Positions 43,289 through 52,200 of a DNA stretch of 64,000 bases are shown here, in pieces (the stretch's first letter is position 1; every line of letters begins with the position of its first letter). A program made the translations under genes and the position numbers. The stretch is from the NCBI RefSeq assembly GCF_004919045.1, contig NZ_SWDW01000017.1, positions 1-64,000 on the forward strand, read 5' to 3'. The notes under the pieces are model-generated. The model saw only the letters and a list, made by a program, of their open reading frames with translations. It searched no databases and was not told where the DNA came from. The DNA comes from Sinomonas albida (GTDB lineage Bacteria > Actinomycetota > Actinomycetes > Actinomycetales > Micrococcaceae).

Positions 43289-44323
43289 ATGTCAGACCAG
43301 ACCGAGCGCGAGTCCGGCCAGGGTGAAGGCGTGGACACCCCTCTGCCCACTGGCATCGTCGTCGGCGTCGACGGCTCGGACCACGGGCGGTGCGCCCTCA
43401 TCTGGGCCGCGAGGGAGGCCCAGCGACGCAGGAGCCCCCTCCACGTCGTGACGGCCTACAGCGTGCCGATCTTCGCGGCGTCCGGGCTCGATGGCGGGTA
43501 CTCGACGATCGACGACACCGTGATCCAGGACGGGGCCAAGGCCGTGCTGCGCGAGGCGCTCGATTCGATCGAGGGCTTCGACGATCTCGACATCACGTCT
43601 TCGGTGGAGAGCGGCGACGCCGCCGGCGTGCTCCTGCAGTTCTCGGAGACCGCAGAGCTGCTCGTCTTCGGCACGCGCGGCCGCGGCGGCTTCGTCGGGC
43701 GCCTGCTGGGGTCTGTCAGCAGCGCCCTTCCCGCGCACGCGCGCTGCGCCACGGTGACGGTTCCGCTGCGCTTCGCGGAGCGGCTCGGCGAGCAGGTCGA
43801 GGACAGGCACGTGCGCGCCGAGGAGGGGCGCGAGGCGCGCAAGGAAGTCGAGCGCATCGTCGCGGTGGGCGTTGACGGCTCTGAGCAGGCCCGAGTCGCG
43901 GTGCTCGTGGCGGCCGAGGAGGCCATGCTGCTCGGCGTTCCGCTGCGCGTGATCTGCGCCGTTCCTCAATTCAGCGGGAGCCTCGCGTGGGTGCCCGCGC
44001 CCGTGGACCGCGAACAGCTGTTCCGGGACATCCAGACGCAGCTCAAGGCTGGGACGGCGTGGCTGCAGAGCCACTTCCCTGACCTCGAGGTGCAGACGAG
44101 CCTCGTGGACGGCGCGCCCGTCGACGTGCTCGTGGACGTGAGCCGCGCCGTCGAGCTACTCGTGGTGGGCACCCGCGGGCACGGCGGCTTCGCGGGGATG
44201 CTGCTCGGATCAACAACCGACGGCGTCCTGCACCACGCGAAGGGGCCCATCATGGTGGTGCCGGACCACGAGGACGCGCGGCTCGCCGATCGGCCCAAGT
44301 TCGGGCCGATGCTCGCGCCTTAG
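43289..44323 (+). CDS. Tandem universal stress protein
   Basis: 344 aa with two UspA domains (about 20-165 and 195-330). Both carry the ATP-binding loop: GTRGRGGFVGRLLGSVSSAL and GTRGHGGFAGMLLGSTTDGVL, with VVGVDGSDHGRCAL and AVGVDGSEQARVAV at their starts. Such actinobacterial tandem USPs bind ATP and are induced in dormancy and stress. ATG 43289 is preceded by AGGAGGAGG. Confidence 0.9.
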   Translation: MSDQTERESGQGEGVDTPLPTGIVVGVDGSDHGRCALIWAAREAQRRRSPLHVVTAYSVPIFAASGLDGGYSTIDDTVIQDGAKAVLREALDSIEGFDDLDITSSVESGDAAGVLLQFSETAELLVFGTRGRGGFVGRLLGSVSSALPAHARCATVTVPLRFAERLGEQVEDRHVRAEEGREARKEVERIVAVGVDGSEQARVAVLVAAEEAMLLGVPLRVICAVPQFSGSLAWVPAPVDREQLFRDIQTQLKAGTAWLQSHFPDLEVQTSLVDGAPVDVLVDVSRAVELLVVGTRGHGGFAGMLLGSTTDGVLHHAKGPIMVVPDHEDARLADRPKFGPMLAP

Positions 44324-44336
44324 CTGGTGCGCGCCC

Positions 44337-45803
44337 TCAGTACCGCGCGACCGTGGGCCATACGCCGGACATCCACGCGAGCGGCGTCACGGTGATGCCG
44401 TCCGTGGGGTTCAGTGCGTTGACCATCCGGCCGTTCCCGATGTAGATGCCCACGTGGTAGAAGTTGCCGGGCGTGCCGAACACCACGAGGTCGCCGGGCC
44501 GGGCGCTCGCGAGCGGGACCTTCGTCGGCGCCGAGTTGTACTGCTCCGTCGCCGTGCGCGGGACCCAGATCCCGGCCGCGCTGAACGAGTACCAGACGAG
44601 GCCCGAGCAGTCGAACCCCGTGGGTCCCGTGCCGCCCCACAGGTAGTAGTTCGGCGGGCCCACCTTTGACATCGCGGTGCTGATCGCGGCCTGGATCCCC
44701 GAGCCAGACGGGGCGGGGGCCGGTGCCGGGGCGGGAGCTGGTGCGGGGGCTGGGGCAGGCGCGGGAGCTGGGGCCGGAGCCGGCTCGGGTGCGGGAGCTG
44801 GGGCCGGAGCCGGCTCGGGTGCGGGAGCTGGGGCCGGAGCCGGCGCGGGTGCGGGAGCTGGGGCCGGAGCTGGCGCGGGTGCCGGAGCCTGGACCGGGCT
44901 TGGCTGTCCGTTCGAGGCGACGTTGACGGACGACGGCGCGGGCGGACTCAAGGGGGCCGGCGCGGCCTGCTGGGCCGCCGCTTGCGCCGGGGCTGCGGCG
45001 GCCGCCGCGGCCGCCGTCGAGGCGAGCATCGCGGCGTACTGCTGCTGCTGACGCTGCTGCTCCAAGCCTGCGACTCTGGCTTGCTCGAGCTCGACTGTGG
45101 TGTTGCGCAGGGTCGCGAGCTGGCTCACGAGGGTAGTGCGCTGGGCGTTCGCCTGGGTGACGGCACTGCGGTACGAGGCGTTGGCCGCGTCCGCGGCGTC
45201 CTTCGCCCGCGAAGCCGCCTGGGCGGCGTCGTCGGCGGCCTTGGTCGCCTCGTCCGCCTGCGCCCGCATCTGGGACGAGGCCGCGGCGGCTTGCTGCGCG
45301 GTGTTGAAGGCCTCCGAGCGCCGAGCGTCGATCGATTGGAGGGCAGCGGCCCGGTCCAGGACATTTCCGGCGTTGTCGGCCATGTAGGCCTGCACGCCCG
45401 GGTTGAGGCCGCCGCTCCGGTAGAGCTCTGCCGCGAGGGCGCCAACCTGCTTCTTTGCGCTCGCGTCCGCAGCCGCAGCGGCGTCGGCCTTCTTCTGCGC
45501 CTGCTGCGCATCCGTGCGCCGCTGGTCGAGGGTCACGAGCGCCATGCTGTACGTGTCGTTGGCGCGCATCGTGTCGACAGTGCTCTTGGCGAGGCCGTCC
45601 TGAGCCGAATTGATGAGGCCTTCGACGTGGGTCACCTCGGCCGCCGTTGCGTCCGCATTCGCCTTGGCGGCGTTGATCTGCTCAGGGGTGGGGATCGACG
45701 GATCATCTGCGGTCGCAGGGGCTGCGGCGAACGTCAGGAGGAGTGCTGCGGCAACGGAAAAAGCCGCGAATGGCCTCGCGGTCGACGTCAACTTCTTGTC
45801 CAA
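44337..45803 (-). CDS. NlpC/P60 peptidoglycan endopeptidase with Pro-Ala linker
   Basis: 488 aa secreted hydrolase (D-Glu/meso-DAP peptide cleavage, by family). Signal peptide (FAAFSVAAALLLTFAAAPATA), a long Ala-rich coiled coil (about 45-260, including AYRSGGLNPGV-like region), a Pro-Ala (PAPA/EPAPAP) linker of about 60 residues, and an NlpC/P60 domain with catalytic Cys in GFDCSGLVWYSF and His in FYHVGIYIG. Starts with TTG 45803, with GAGGT 7 nt upstream. Domain order is that of RipA/RipC-like hydrolases used in cell separation. Confidence 0.9.
   Translation of the reverse strand: MDKKLTSTARPFAAFSVAAALLLTFAAAPATADDPSIPTPEQINAAKANADATAAEVTHVEGLINSAQDGLAKSTVDTMRANDTYSMALVTLDQRRTDAQQAQKKADAAAAADASAKKQVGALAAELYRSGGLNPGVQAYMADNAGNVLDRAAALQSIDARRSEAFNTAQQAAAASSQMRAQADEATKAADDAAQAASRAKDAADAANASYRSAVTQANAQRTTLVSQLATLRNTTVELEQARVAGLEQQRQQQQYAAMLASTAAAAAAAAPAQAAAQQAAPAPLSPPAPSSVNVASNGQPSPVQAPAPAPAPAPAPAPAPAPAPAPAPEPAPAPAPAPEPAPAPAPAPAPAPAPAPAPAPAPAPSGSGIQAAISTAMSKVGPPNYYLWGGTGPTGFDCSGLVWYSFSAAGIWVPRTATEQYNSAPTKVPLASARPGDLVVFGTPGNFYHVGIYIGNGRMVNALNPTDGITVTPLAWMSGVWPTVARY
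44761..44880. repeat. Four tandem 30-bp repeats in the linker
   Basis: Exactly four 30-bp units, each starting GCGGGAGCTGGGGCCGG, encode on the minus strand the Pro-Ala linker of the NlpC/P60 protein; variation is limited to a few bases in the third and fourth units. Such arrays readily change length. Confidence 0.85.
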
Positions 45804-45951
45804 AGCACACCTCGTAGCCTCTTGGTCTCCGGACCGAGGCTACGGCGCAAGTGTCACAATTGCAACACTAGTCACAGACGTAGCATAAACAACAGCAGTG
45901 TCATTTGAGGAGAGGCGTCGGCGTGTCGGCGTGTCGTGTCGCTGCCAACCG

Positions 45952-46326
45952 TCAACCCCACCCGAGATCGTGGAGCCGGCGATCGTCGATGCCGAAATGG
46001 TGGGCAATCTCGTGAACGACGGTCACCAGAACCTCGCGGACCACGTCCTCGCGGCTCGAGCACATCTCGAGGATCGGCTCGCGGAAGATCGTGATGCGGT
46101 CGGGCAGCGAGCCCGCTCCGTACCAGGAGTCCCGCTCGGTGAGCGGAACCCCCTCGTACAGTCCGAGGAGCACGGTGTCGGGATCGTCGTGCGGCCCGGG
46201 CTCGTAGCGGTCTGCGATGAATACGGCCACGTTGTCCATGTGTCGGGAAAGGCTTTTCGGGATTCGAGCCAGCGCGGCCTCGACCGCCGCCTCGAATTCG
46301 TCCTCGTCCATCCACGGCGCACCCAT
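45952..46326 (-). CDS. Zincin-like metallopeptidase (DUF1025)
   Basis: 124 aa. Carries VVHEIAHHFGIDDRRLHDLGW, an HExxH zinc motif followed by the third ligand region, near residue 105. Matches the small metallopeptidase family common in actinobacteria. ATG 46326 (MGAPWMDEDEFEAAVEAAL) fits the family; upstream frame is not needed. Substrate unknown. Confidence 0.85.
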   Translation of the reverse strand: MGAPWMDEDEFEAAVEAALARIPKSLSRHMDNVAVFIADRYEPGPHDDPDTVLLGLYEGVPLTERDSWYGAGSLPDRITIFREPILEMCSSREDVVREVLVTVVHEIAHHFGIDDRRLHDLGWG

Positions 46327-46383
46327 GCGCTCAATGTAGTGCGGCGCGCGGCTCCTGGGGGATGCCGCGAGGGGGCGGGCGAT

Positions 46384-46413
46384 TTGTGGGCGACGGCGGC
46401 CGCACCGTATAGT
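46384..46413 (+). promoter_or_regulatory. Promoter of tRNA-Glu
   Basis: TTGTGG (46384-46389) and TATAGT (46408-46413) are 18 nt apart, followed by a T-run and GC-rich leader to tRNA-Glu at 46470. Confidence 0.5.
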
Positions 46414-46469
46414 TTTTTGCGTCCACTTCGACTGGGATGCCCGCAAGGGAAGCCCGTTGAGGTTCTCAG

Positions 46470-46542
46470 GCCCCCATCGTCTAGCGGCCTAGGACACCGC
46501 CCTTTCACGGCGGCGGCACGGGTTCGAATCCCGTTGGGGGTA
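46470..46542 (+). tRNA. tRNA-Glu (TTC)
   Basis: 73 nt cloverleaf: acceptor GCCCCCA pairs with TGGGGGT, anticodon loop CTTTCAC with TTC, T-arm GGGTTCGAATCCC. CCA is not encoded. Confidence 0.96.
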
Positions 46543-46555
46543 CACGGGATCTGGT

Positions 46556-46584
46556 TTGGAGCAGACCTTCAGGTCTGCTAGGAT
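46556..46584 (+). promoter_or_regulatory. Promoter of tRNA-Asp
   Basis: TTGGAG and TAGGAT with 17 nt between. The spacer includes a hairpin (GCAGACC-TTCA-GGTCTGC), which could also end tRNA-Glu transcripts. Confidence 0.5.
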
Positions 46585-46622
46585 TTAGATCTTGTGAGCG
46601 GGGGCAAACCCCGGACATTCAA

Positions 46623-46696
46623 GGCCCTGTAGCGCAGTTGGTTAGCGCGCCGCCCTGTCACGGCGGAGGTCGCGGGTTCAAGTCCCGTCAGGGTCG
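46623..46696 (+). tRNA. tRNA-Asp (GTC)
   Basis: 74 nt: acceptor GGCCCTG with CAGGGTC, anticodon GTC in CTGTCAC with CCGCC/GGCGG stem, T-loop TTCAAGT. Discriminator G; CCA not encoded. Confidence 0.95.
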
Positions 46697-46745
46697 CTTC
46701 GGCGACATGACCCCGGTCAAGTTGCCATCGGTGACGAGTCACCGG

Positions 46746-46821
46746 GGCTCTGTAGCTCAGTTGGTAGAGCGTTCGACTGAAAATCGAAAGGTCACCGGAT
46801 CGACGCCGGTCGGAGCCACCA
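46746..46821 (+). tRNA. tRNA-Phe (GAA), 3' CCA encoded, integration site
   Basis: Acceptor GGCTCTG pairs with CGGAGCC; anticodon stem TTCGA/TCGAA holds the loop CTGAAAA (GAA). CCA is encoded at 46819-46821, unlike the two neighbouring tRNAs. A tyrosine integrase gene lies 100 bp downstream, so the 3' half of this tRNA is the probable attachment site. Confidence 0.96.
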
Positions 46822-46824
46822 CGG

Positions 46825-46852
46825 AAACCCCGCACCACGAGGTGCGGGGTTT
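46825..46852 (+). terminator. Terminator of tRNA-Phe
   Basis: AAACCCCGCACC pairs perfectly with GGTGCGGGGTTT around ACGA, followed by CTGGTTTT, directly after the tRNA. Confidence 0.8.
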
Positions 46853-46918
46853 CTGGTTTTCGCAGGTGAGCGGCGGGTTCTCGGTTCGCTTCAGTCCGAC
46901 GGCGGCTTGCCTCTCCTC

Positions 46919-48082
46919 TCACAGCCGGGGGACGTCGAGTTTTTGGGCCATAACGGGGCCATTAAGGGCGGCGTCGAGCACGCTCCCGGCGCGCCGGGCG
47001 ACTCCTTCTCGGGCTCGGGAGTACCGCTCGGTGACCTGGAGGCTGGAGTGCCCGAGCACGGCCTGGACGTCGGGGGCCGAGGCGCCGGCGTCGAAGAGGA
47101 TGGTCGCGAAGGTGTGCCGCAGGTCGTGCACACGGAAGTCCGGACTCCCGAGCGCGATGCGGATCTTCTCCCAGTCCACGGCGCGGCGGAGGTTCCGTGC
47201 GGTGAGCCGCCCGCCGTCGGGTCCGGAGAAAAGCAGCTCGTCTGGCCCCTTGCCCTTCATTGCATCGACCACGTGGGGTCGGAGGGCTTGGATGATGGGC
47301 ACCACGCGGTCCTTGTGGCTCTTGGGGCTCTGCTCGATCAGCTCCCCGTGCGGTCCGGGGGAGAAGCTGCGGCTGACCCTGATGATCCCTTGCTCTAGGT
47401 CCGCGTCGCGTACCCGCACCGCGGTGGCCTCGCCGGCTCGCATCCCTGTGTAGACGAGGGCGGCGGTGTAGCGGCGGTAGGGGCCCGCGGGGACCGCCTC
47501 GAGCAGCTGCGCGACTTGTCCCAGTGTCAGCGCTCGTGAGGTCGGGGAGATCCCGGCGTCCGGGGTGGGGCGTCTGATCTCGCGGGCGGGGTTGTAGTCG
47601 ATGATGCGGGCGCGCCGGGCGGCGTCGAGGAGCCGGCTGAGGACGGCGAGGGCGTCCACCTTGACCGACGGGGTGCCGGACCACCTCACCATCGCCGCTT
47701 CGATCAGGGGTGAGGTCATCGCCTCGAGCTTGACGTGCCCGAGCGTGGGCTTCACCCGCAGCCGCCAGGCGACGTCGTATCCACGCGCCGTCGCCGGCCG
47801 CACCGAGGCCGCGATCGCTGGCCAGTGGCGTTCGTGCCACTGACTCAGCGTCATCGCCCCATCCCGGTTCTTCCCCGCGATGGCTTTGGCGAGTTCCTTC
47901 TTCGCCTCTGCGAGGGTGAGGAACATCTGGGTGCGTTCTTTCGGCGTCCCGTCGATGTCGTGGGCGATGAGGCGGATCTGGTACCGCTTCCGGTCCTCCC
48001 GCCAGCGGATGCCCTCCGGGAGCGGGCGCCCCGTGTGCGGGTCGATCCGCACCGGCGAGTCTTTCGACGGCCTCCCGGCCAT
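46919..48082 (-). CDS. int: Tyrosine-type site-specific integrase
   Basis: 387 aa. The N-terminal arm-binding region includes DRKRYQIRLIAHDIDGTPKERTQ; the core-binding domain is TLSQWHERHWPAIAASVRPATARGY; the catalytic domain holds Arg in VYTGMRAGEATAV, the HDLRHTFAT box, LGHSS and the nucleophile Tyr in VTERYSRA. It reads toward tRNA-Phe, as usual for tRNA-targeting elements. The ATG at 48082 shares one base with the excisionase stop, so the two are coupled. Confidence 0.93.
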   Translation of the reverse strand: MAGRPSKDSPVRIDPHTGRPLPEGIRWREDRKRYQIRLIAHDIDGTPKERTQMFLTLAEAKKELAKAIAGKNRDGAMTLSQWHERHWPAIAASVRPATARGYDVAWRLRVKPTLGHVKLEAMTSPLIEAAMVRWSGTPSVKVDALAVLSRLLDAARRARIIDYNPAREIRRPTPDAGISPTSRALTLGQVAQLLEAVPAGPYRRYTAALVYTGMRAGEATAVRVRDADLEQGIIRVSRSFSPGPHGELIEQSPKSHKDRVVPIIQALRPHVVDAMKGKGPDELLFSGPDGGRLTARNLRRAVDWEKIRIALGSPDFRVHDLRHTFATILFDAGASAPDVQAVLGHSSLQVTERYSRAREGVARRAGSVLDAALNGPVMAQKLDVPRL

Positions 48083-48276
48083 CACCGTCTCGTCCCGCCG
48101 ACGCTGAGGAACTCCTCGATCGTCTCCGCCCGCCACAGCTTGTGCTTCCCGACCTCGGCATCGTGGGGCGGGACCAGCCCGTCCCGGCGCAGCTTGTCGA
48201 AGGTCGGCAGCGGCACCCGGCACAAGGCGGCGGCCTCGGCGCGCGTCAGGTACTCCGGCCCTGTCGCCTCACTCAT
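48082..48276 (-). CDS. xis: Excisionase-like MerR/HTH_17 protein
   Basis: 64 aa winged-helix protein of the HTH_17 (excisionase/AlpA-like) group: YLTRAEAAALCRVPLPTFDKLRRDGLVPPHDAEVGKHKLWRAETIEEFL. Strong ribosome site GGAGGT 7 nt before ATG 48276 decides the start; the frame is open upstream but non-coding. Directly upstream of and overlapping int, as in many actinobacterial integrative elements, where it directs excision. Confidence 0.82.
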   Translation of the reverse strand: MSEATGPEYLTRAEAAALCRVPLPTFDKLRRDGLVPPHDAEVGKHKLWRAETIEEFLSVGGTRR

Positions 48277-49295
48277 TTCGTCCACCTCCGTGAGGCCGGC
48301 TGCTGGCAGGGGCGGAACGGGGACGGTGGAATCTTTCGTGTGACCGCCGGGACCATGGAGGCGGATTCGTACGGGTCGACAGCCACGGGACGGTCTTCCC
48401 GAGTCGGACGGCGGCGCCCGGGTGGGGCCGCTCTGCGGGGCAGGTGCGCGCGGGGTCCCCGGCTCGATCGTCCCGTGCCCCCGAATCGCCGAAGGCTCGG
48501 CCGGGGGTCGACGGGGCCGCGCTGCGGTGCGATCATGTTTTTCAGGCGTGTGCGCTGGCTTCGCCCAGGGGCCAAAGTCGCCGGTGTGGGTTTCTCCGCC
48601 GGCCAAGTCAGGATTGACGGTGGTGCCACCGTGGCGCCACCGTGTGACCTGCGGTTTCTCTCTTTGGCGGCGAGCCGCAACCTCTTCGGGAACCGTGCGC
48701 GGAAGTCGTCATCGCGCGCCCTTTCTCGGAATCTGGGCATCTGCGCAGGTGCGTCCGGCCTCTGTCTGTGGTGAACATGAATGCGCCATCTCATGAGAGG
48801 CAGGTGCACACACGCTCCCCGGCACCCGGTCTCGCGGTGTAGTCGACGACATGATCTGCTCACTCGAGCCCCAAACGGACCACAATGGACTGGGCCCATC
48901 CACAGAGGGCCGAAGGCTGACACCCCGGGCGGCGGGCAGGGCATCGGATGCCTCATCGCTCGCGACAAGCACCACCGTGACCGGTGAGACGACGAGCCGC
49001 CGTGCTTAAGCTCAGTGCCATCGCCTCCGATCCCTGACCGGCAACTGCCGTCACGGTCCAGTTCGCCAGTTTGGACAGCCGAACCCACCAGCCAGTCGCC
49101 TGCGATGGGCCCGCCGCGTAACTACCATCTGGGTCGAGCCAAGCCTGCGAATCGGTCCCTTTCGAAGAGCGCACGCGTCTTGCAGACGGGGCGAAAAGGT
49201 CCGGAATCTACTCTGAGTTGACTGGTCGCGCCGTCGCGAGGGCGCATCTGATGCGAAAGGTCGTGGCTGTTCACCTTACTGTCGAGGAGGCGGTG
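48277..49295. other. Long intergenic region between xis and relaxase
   Basis: About 1 kb with no convincing gene; open frames on both strands have low-complexity Arg/Pro/Ser products and no ribosome sites. It holds small palindromes: TCTCATGAGA (48789-48798) and a GGTGGTGCCACC / GTGGCGCCAC cluster near 48620-48645. As the space in front of a MobF relaxase it is the natural place for oriT and for the int/xis promoter, but I see no nic-like site I can name. Confidence 0.4.
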
Positions 49296-52200
49296 GTGAC
49301 GGTTTCGATGCGGGTGATGAGCGCGGGGCACGGGTACAGGTACCTGTTGCGCACGGTGGCCGCGGCCGATGGTGACCGGTCGTTGTCGACGCCGCTGACC
49401 CGCTACTACGCCGAGGCGGGAACCCCGCCGGGGCGCTGGCTGGGCAGCGGCCTGCCTGCGCTGGGCGACGGCCAGCTCCGTCCCGGCGATCAGGTGTCTG
49501 AGGCTCAGCTGCAGCTGCTGGTGGGGATGGGGCGCGACCCGATCAGCGGCGAGCCCCTGGGCCGGGCGAATCCCGAGTACCGTCCCGCCTCCGAACGAGC
49601 CGCCGAGCGGGTGAGGGAGCTCGACCCCGAACTCGGCCCGGTGGAGCGGGCCGGTGCCGTGGCTGCGATCGAGGCGGAGGAGGCTGCGGCCGGGACGCGG
49701 AGGGCGGTTGCGGGGTTCGATTTCACGTTCTCGATCCCGAAGTCCGCCAGTGTCCTGTGGGCTGTGGCCGATGCGGGGACGCAGGCGCTGATCGCGCAGG
49801 CGCACCAAGGCGCGGTTGCGGAGATGGTTGCGTTCCTCGAGCGGGAGGTTGCAGCGACCCGCATCGGCGCAACCGGTGCCGGTGGGGCGGTTGCGCAGGT
49901 CGGCGTGGCCGGGGTGGTGGCGGCCGCGTTCGACCACTACGACAGCCGGTCCGGGGACCCGCACCTGCACACCCATGTGGTGGTCTCGAACAAGGTCCAG
50001 ACCGCGCAGGACGGGAAGTGGCGGTCGCTGGATGGGCGGCCGCTGCACGCGGCGACGGTGGCGGTCTCGGAGTTGCACGAGGCGGTCTTCGCCGACCACA
50101 TGACCCGGGTGTTCGGGGTGGGCTGGGAGCAGCGGGAGATGGGGCGTGACCGCAACCCGGCCTGGGCCGTCACTGGGGTGCCGGAGGAGTTGGTGGCGGA
50201 GTTCTCCACCCGCTCGCACCATGTCGAGGCGGAGAAGGACCGGCTCATCGGGGAGTACGTGCAGCGGCACGGGCATCGGCCCTCGAGGGCGAAGATCATC
50301 AAGCTGCGGGCGCGGGCGACTCTGGCAACCCGGCCGTTGAAGGTGGTGCGCCCGCTCGCTGACCTCACCGCCGAGTGGCGGCGCCGCGCCGCCGCCCTGC
50401 TGGGCGGGGACGCCACCGCGTGGGCGCGCACCGTCACCGCGAACGAACCGGCGTTGCTGCTGCGCGCCGACGACTTCCCGCCCGAGGTCATCGGGGACCT
50501 CGGGCGCAGCGTGGTCGAGGCTGTGGGGGAGAAGCGCTCCACCTGGCGGCGCTGGAACCTCGCCGCGGAGGCGGCCCGACAGACCATGGGGTACCGGTTC
50601 GCCACCACCCAGGACCGTGAAGCGGTCGTGGATCTCGTCGTGGACGCGGCCGAGGCCGCGTCGCTGCGGCTGACCCCGCCGGAGCTCGCCTCCAGCCCGG
50701 CGCTGTTCCGCCGTCCCGATGGGACGAGCGTGTTCCGGCCGAAGCAGTCGACCGTGTTGTCCTCCGAGACCCTGCTCGCCGCCGAGGACCGGCTCCTTGA
50801 ACGCTCCCGCACCACTACCGGGCCCACGGTCACGCTCGCCTCGGTCGAGAGGATCGCCTCGGGGCCGGACCGGGAGGGGCGGCTGCTGGGGGAGGACCAG
50901 GCGGCCGCGCTTGCCGCGGTCGCAGTCTCCGGCCGGGTGGTCGACGTCATACTGGGGCCGGCGGGTGCGGGCAAGACCACGGCGATGAAAGCCCTGCGCC
51001 GGGTCTGGGAGGCCGAGCACGGGAAGGGTTCCGTGATCGGGCTGGCGCCCTCGGCCCTGGCGGCGCAGGTATTGGCCGAGAACCTCGGGATTCCTGCGGA
51101 GAACACCGCGAAATGGCAGTCCGACCACCAGGTCCACGGCACCCGGTTCGGGGCCGGGCAGCTGGTCATCGTGGACGAGGCCTCCCTCGCCGGCACGCTC
51201 TCCCTTGACCGGATCGCCGACGCCGCCGCGGAATCCGGGGCCAAGGTCATCCTCGTGGGCGACTGGGCCCAGCTCCAGTCGGTCGAGGCTGGCGGGGCGT
51301 TCGGGCTCCTCGTCTCCGTCCGCGACGACGCCCCCGAACTGACCGATGTGCACCGGTTCGCGCAGTGGTGGGAGAAGACCGCCTCCCTTGACCTGCGGCA
51401 CGGGCGCACCGAGGTCATCGACACCTACGCCGAGCATGGCCGCATCGCCGGCGGCAGCGCCGAGGCCATGAGCGATGCGGCCTATGCGGGGTGGCGCGCC
51501 GACCGCGCCGCGGGGCTGGTGTCGGTGCTGATCGCCGAGACCCGCGAGGACGTCGCCAGACTGAACCAGCGGGCCCGCTCCGACCTCATCCTCGACGGTA
51601 CCCTCACCCCGGGCCGCGAGGTCCACCTCGGCGACGGCATGCAGGCAGGAGTTGGGGACACGGTCATCACCCGCCGCAACGACCGCCGGCTTGGCAACGG
51701 CAGGGACTGGGTCCGCAACGGCGACCGCTGGAACATCACCGCCGTCCGCGACGACGGATCAGTCGCCGTCTGCAAGGCCGGCAGAAGGTTCGGGGGCTCG
51801 ATCGTCCTCCCGGCCTCGTATGTGGCTGAGCACGTCGACCTGGGCTACGCGGTCACCGCCCACCGGGCGCAGGGGATCACGACCGACACGGCCCACGTCC
51901 TCGTCGAGCCGACCAGCACGCGGGAGAACCTCTACGTCGCCATGACCCGCGGGCGGGAGTCGAACCGGGCGTACGTGGTGCTCGACCGGCCCGACGACCA
52001 TGTCGAACCCCACCCGTCCGAGAACCCGGACGCGACCGCCCGCTCGGTGCTCTACGGGGTCCTGCAGCATGTCGGCGCCGAGCCCTCCGCCCACGAGGCC
52101 CTCAGTGCCGAGCAGGAGGCGTGGGGATCGATCGCGCAGCTCGCCGCCGAGTACGAGACCATCGCCCAAGCCGCCCAGCACGACCGCTGGGCCGCCCTCA

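Noticed and set aside
44761-44880. CRISPR array
   Set aside because: The 30-bp repeats are directly tandem without spacers and lie in a coding sequence; no other CRISPR-like array was seen.
44677-45051. Gly-Ala repeat protein on the plus strand (PE_PGRS-like)
   Set aside because: It is the antisense of the Pro-Ala linker in the NlpC/P60 gene.
48273-49088. 271-aa minus-strand frame between xis and relaxase
   Set aside because: Low-complexity product, no ribosome site, and the xis start with a strong site lies inside its end.
49122-51626. 834-aa minus-strand frame opposite the relaxase
   Set aside because: No motif, no ribosome site, and the plus strand encodes an intact MobF protein.
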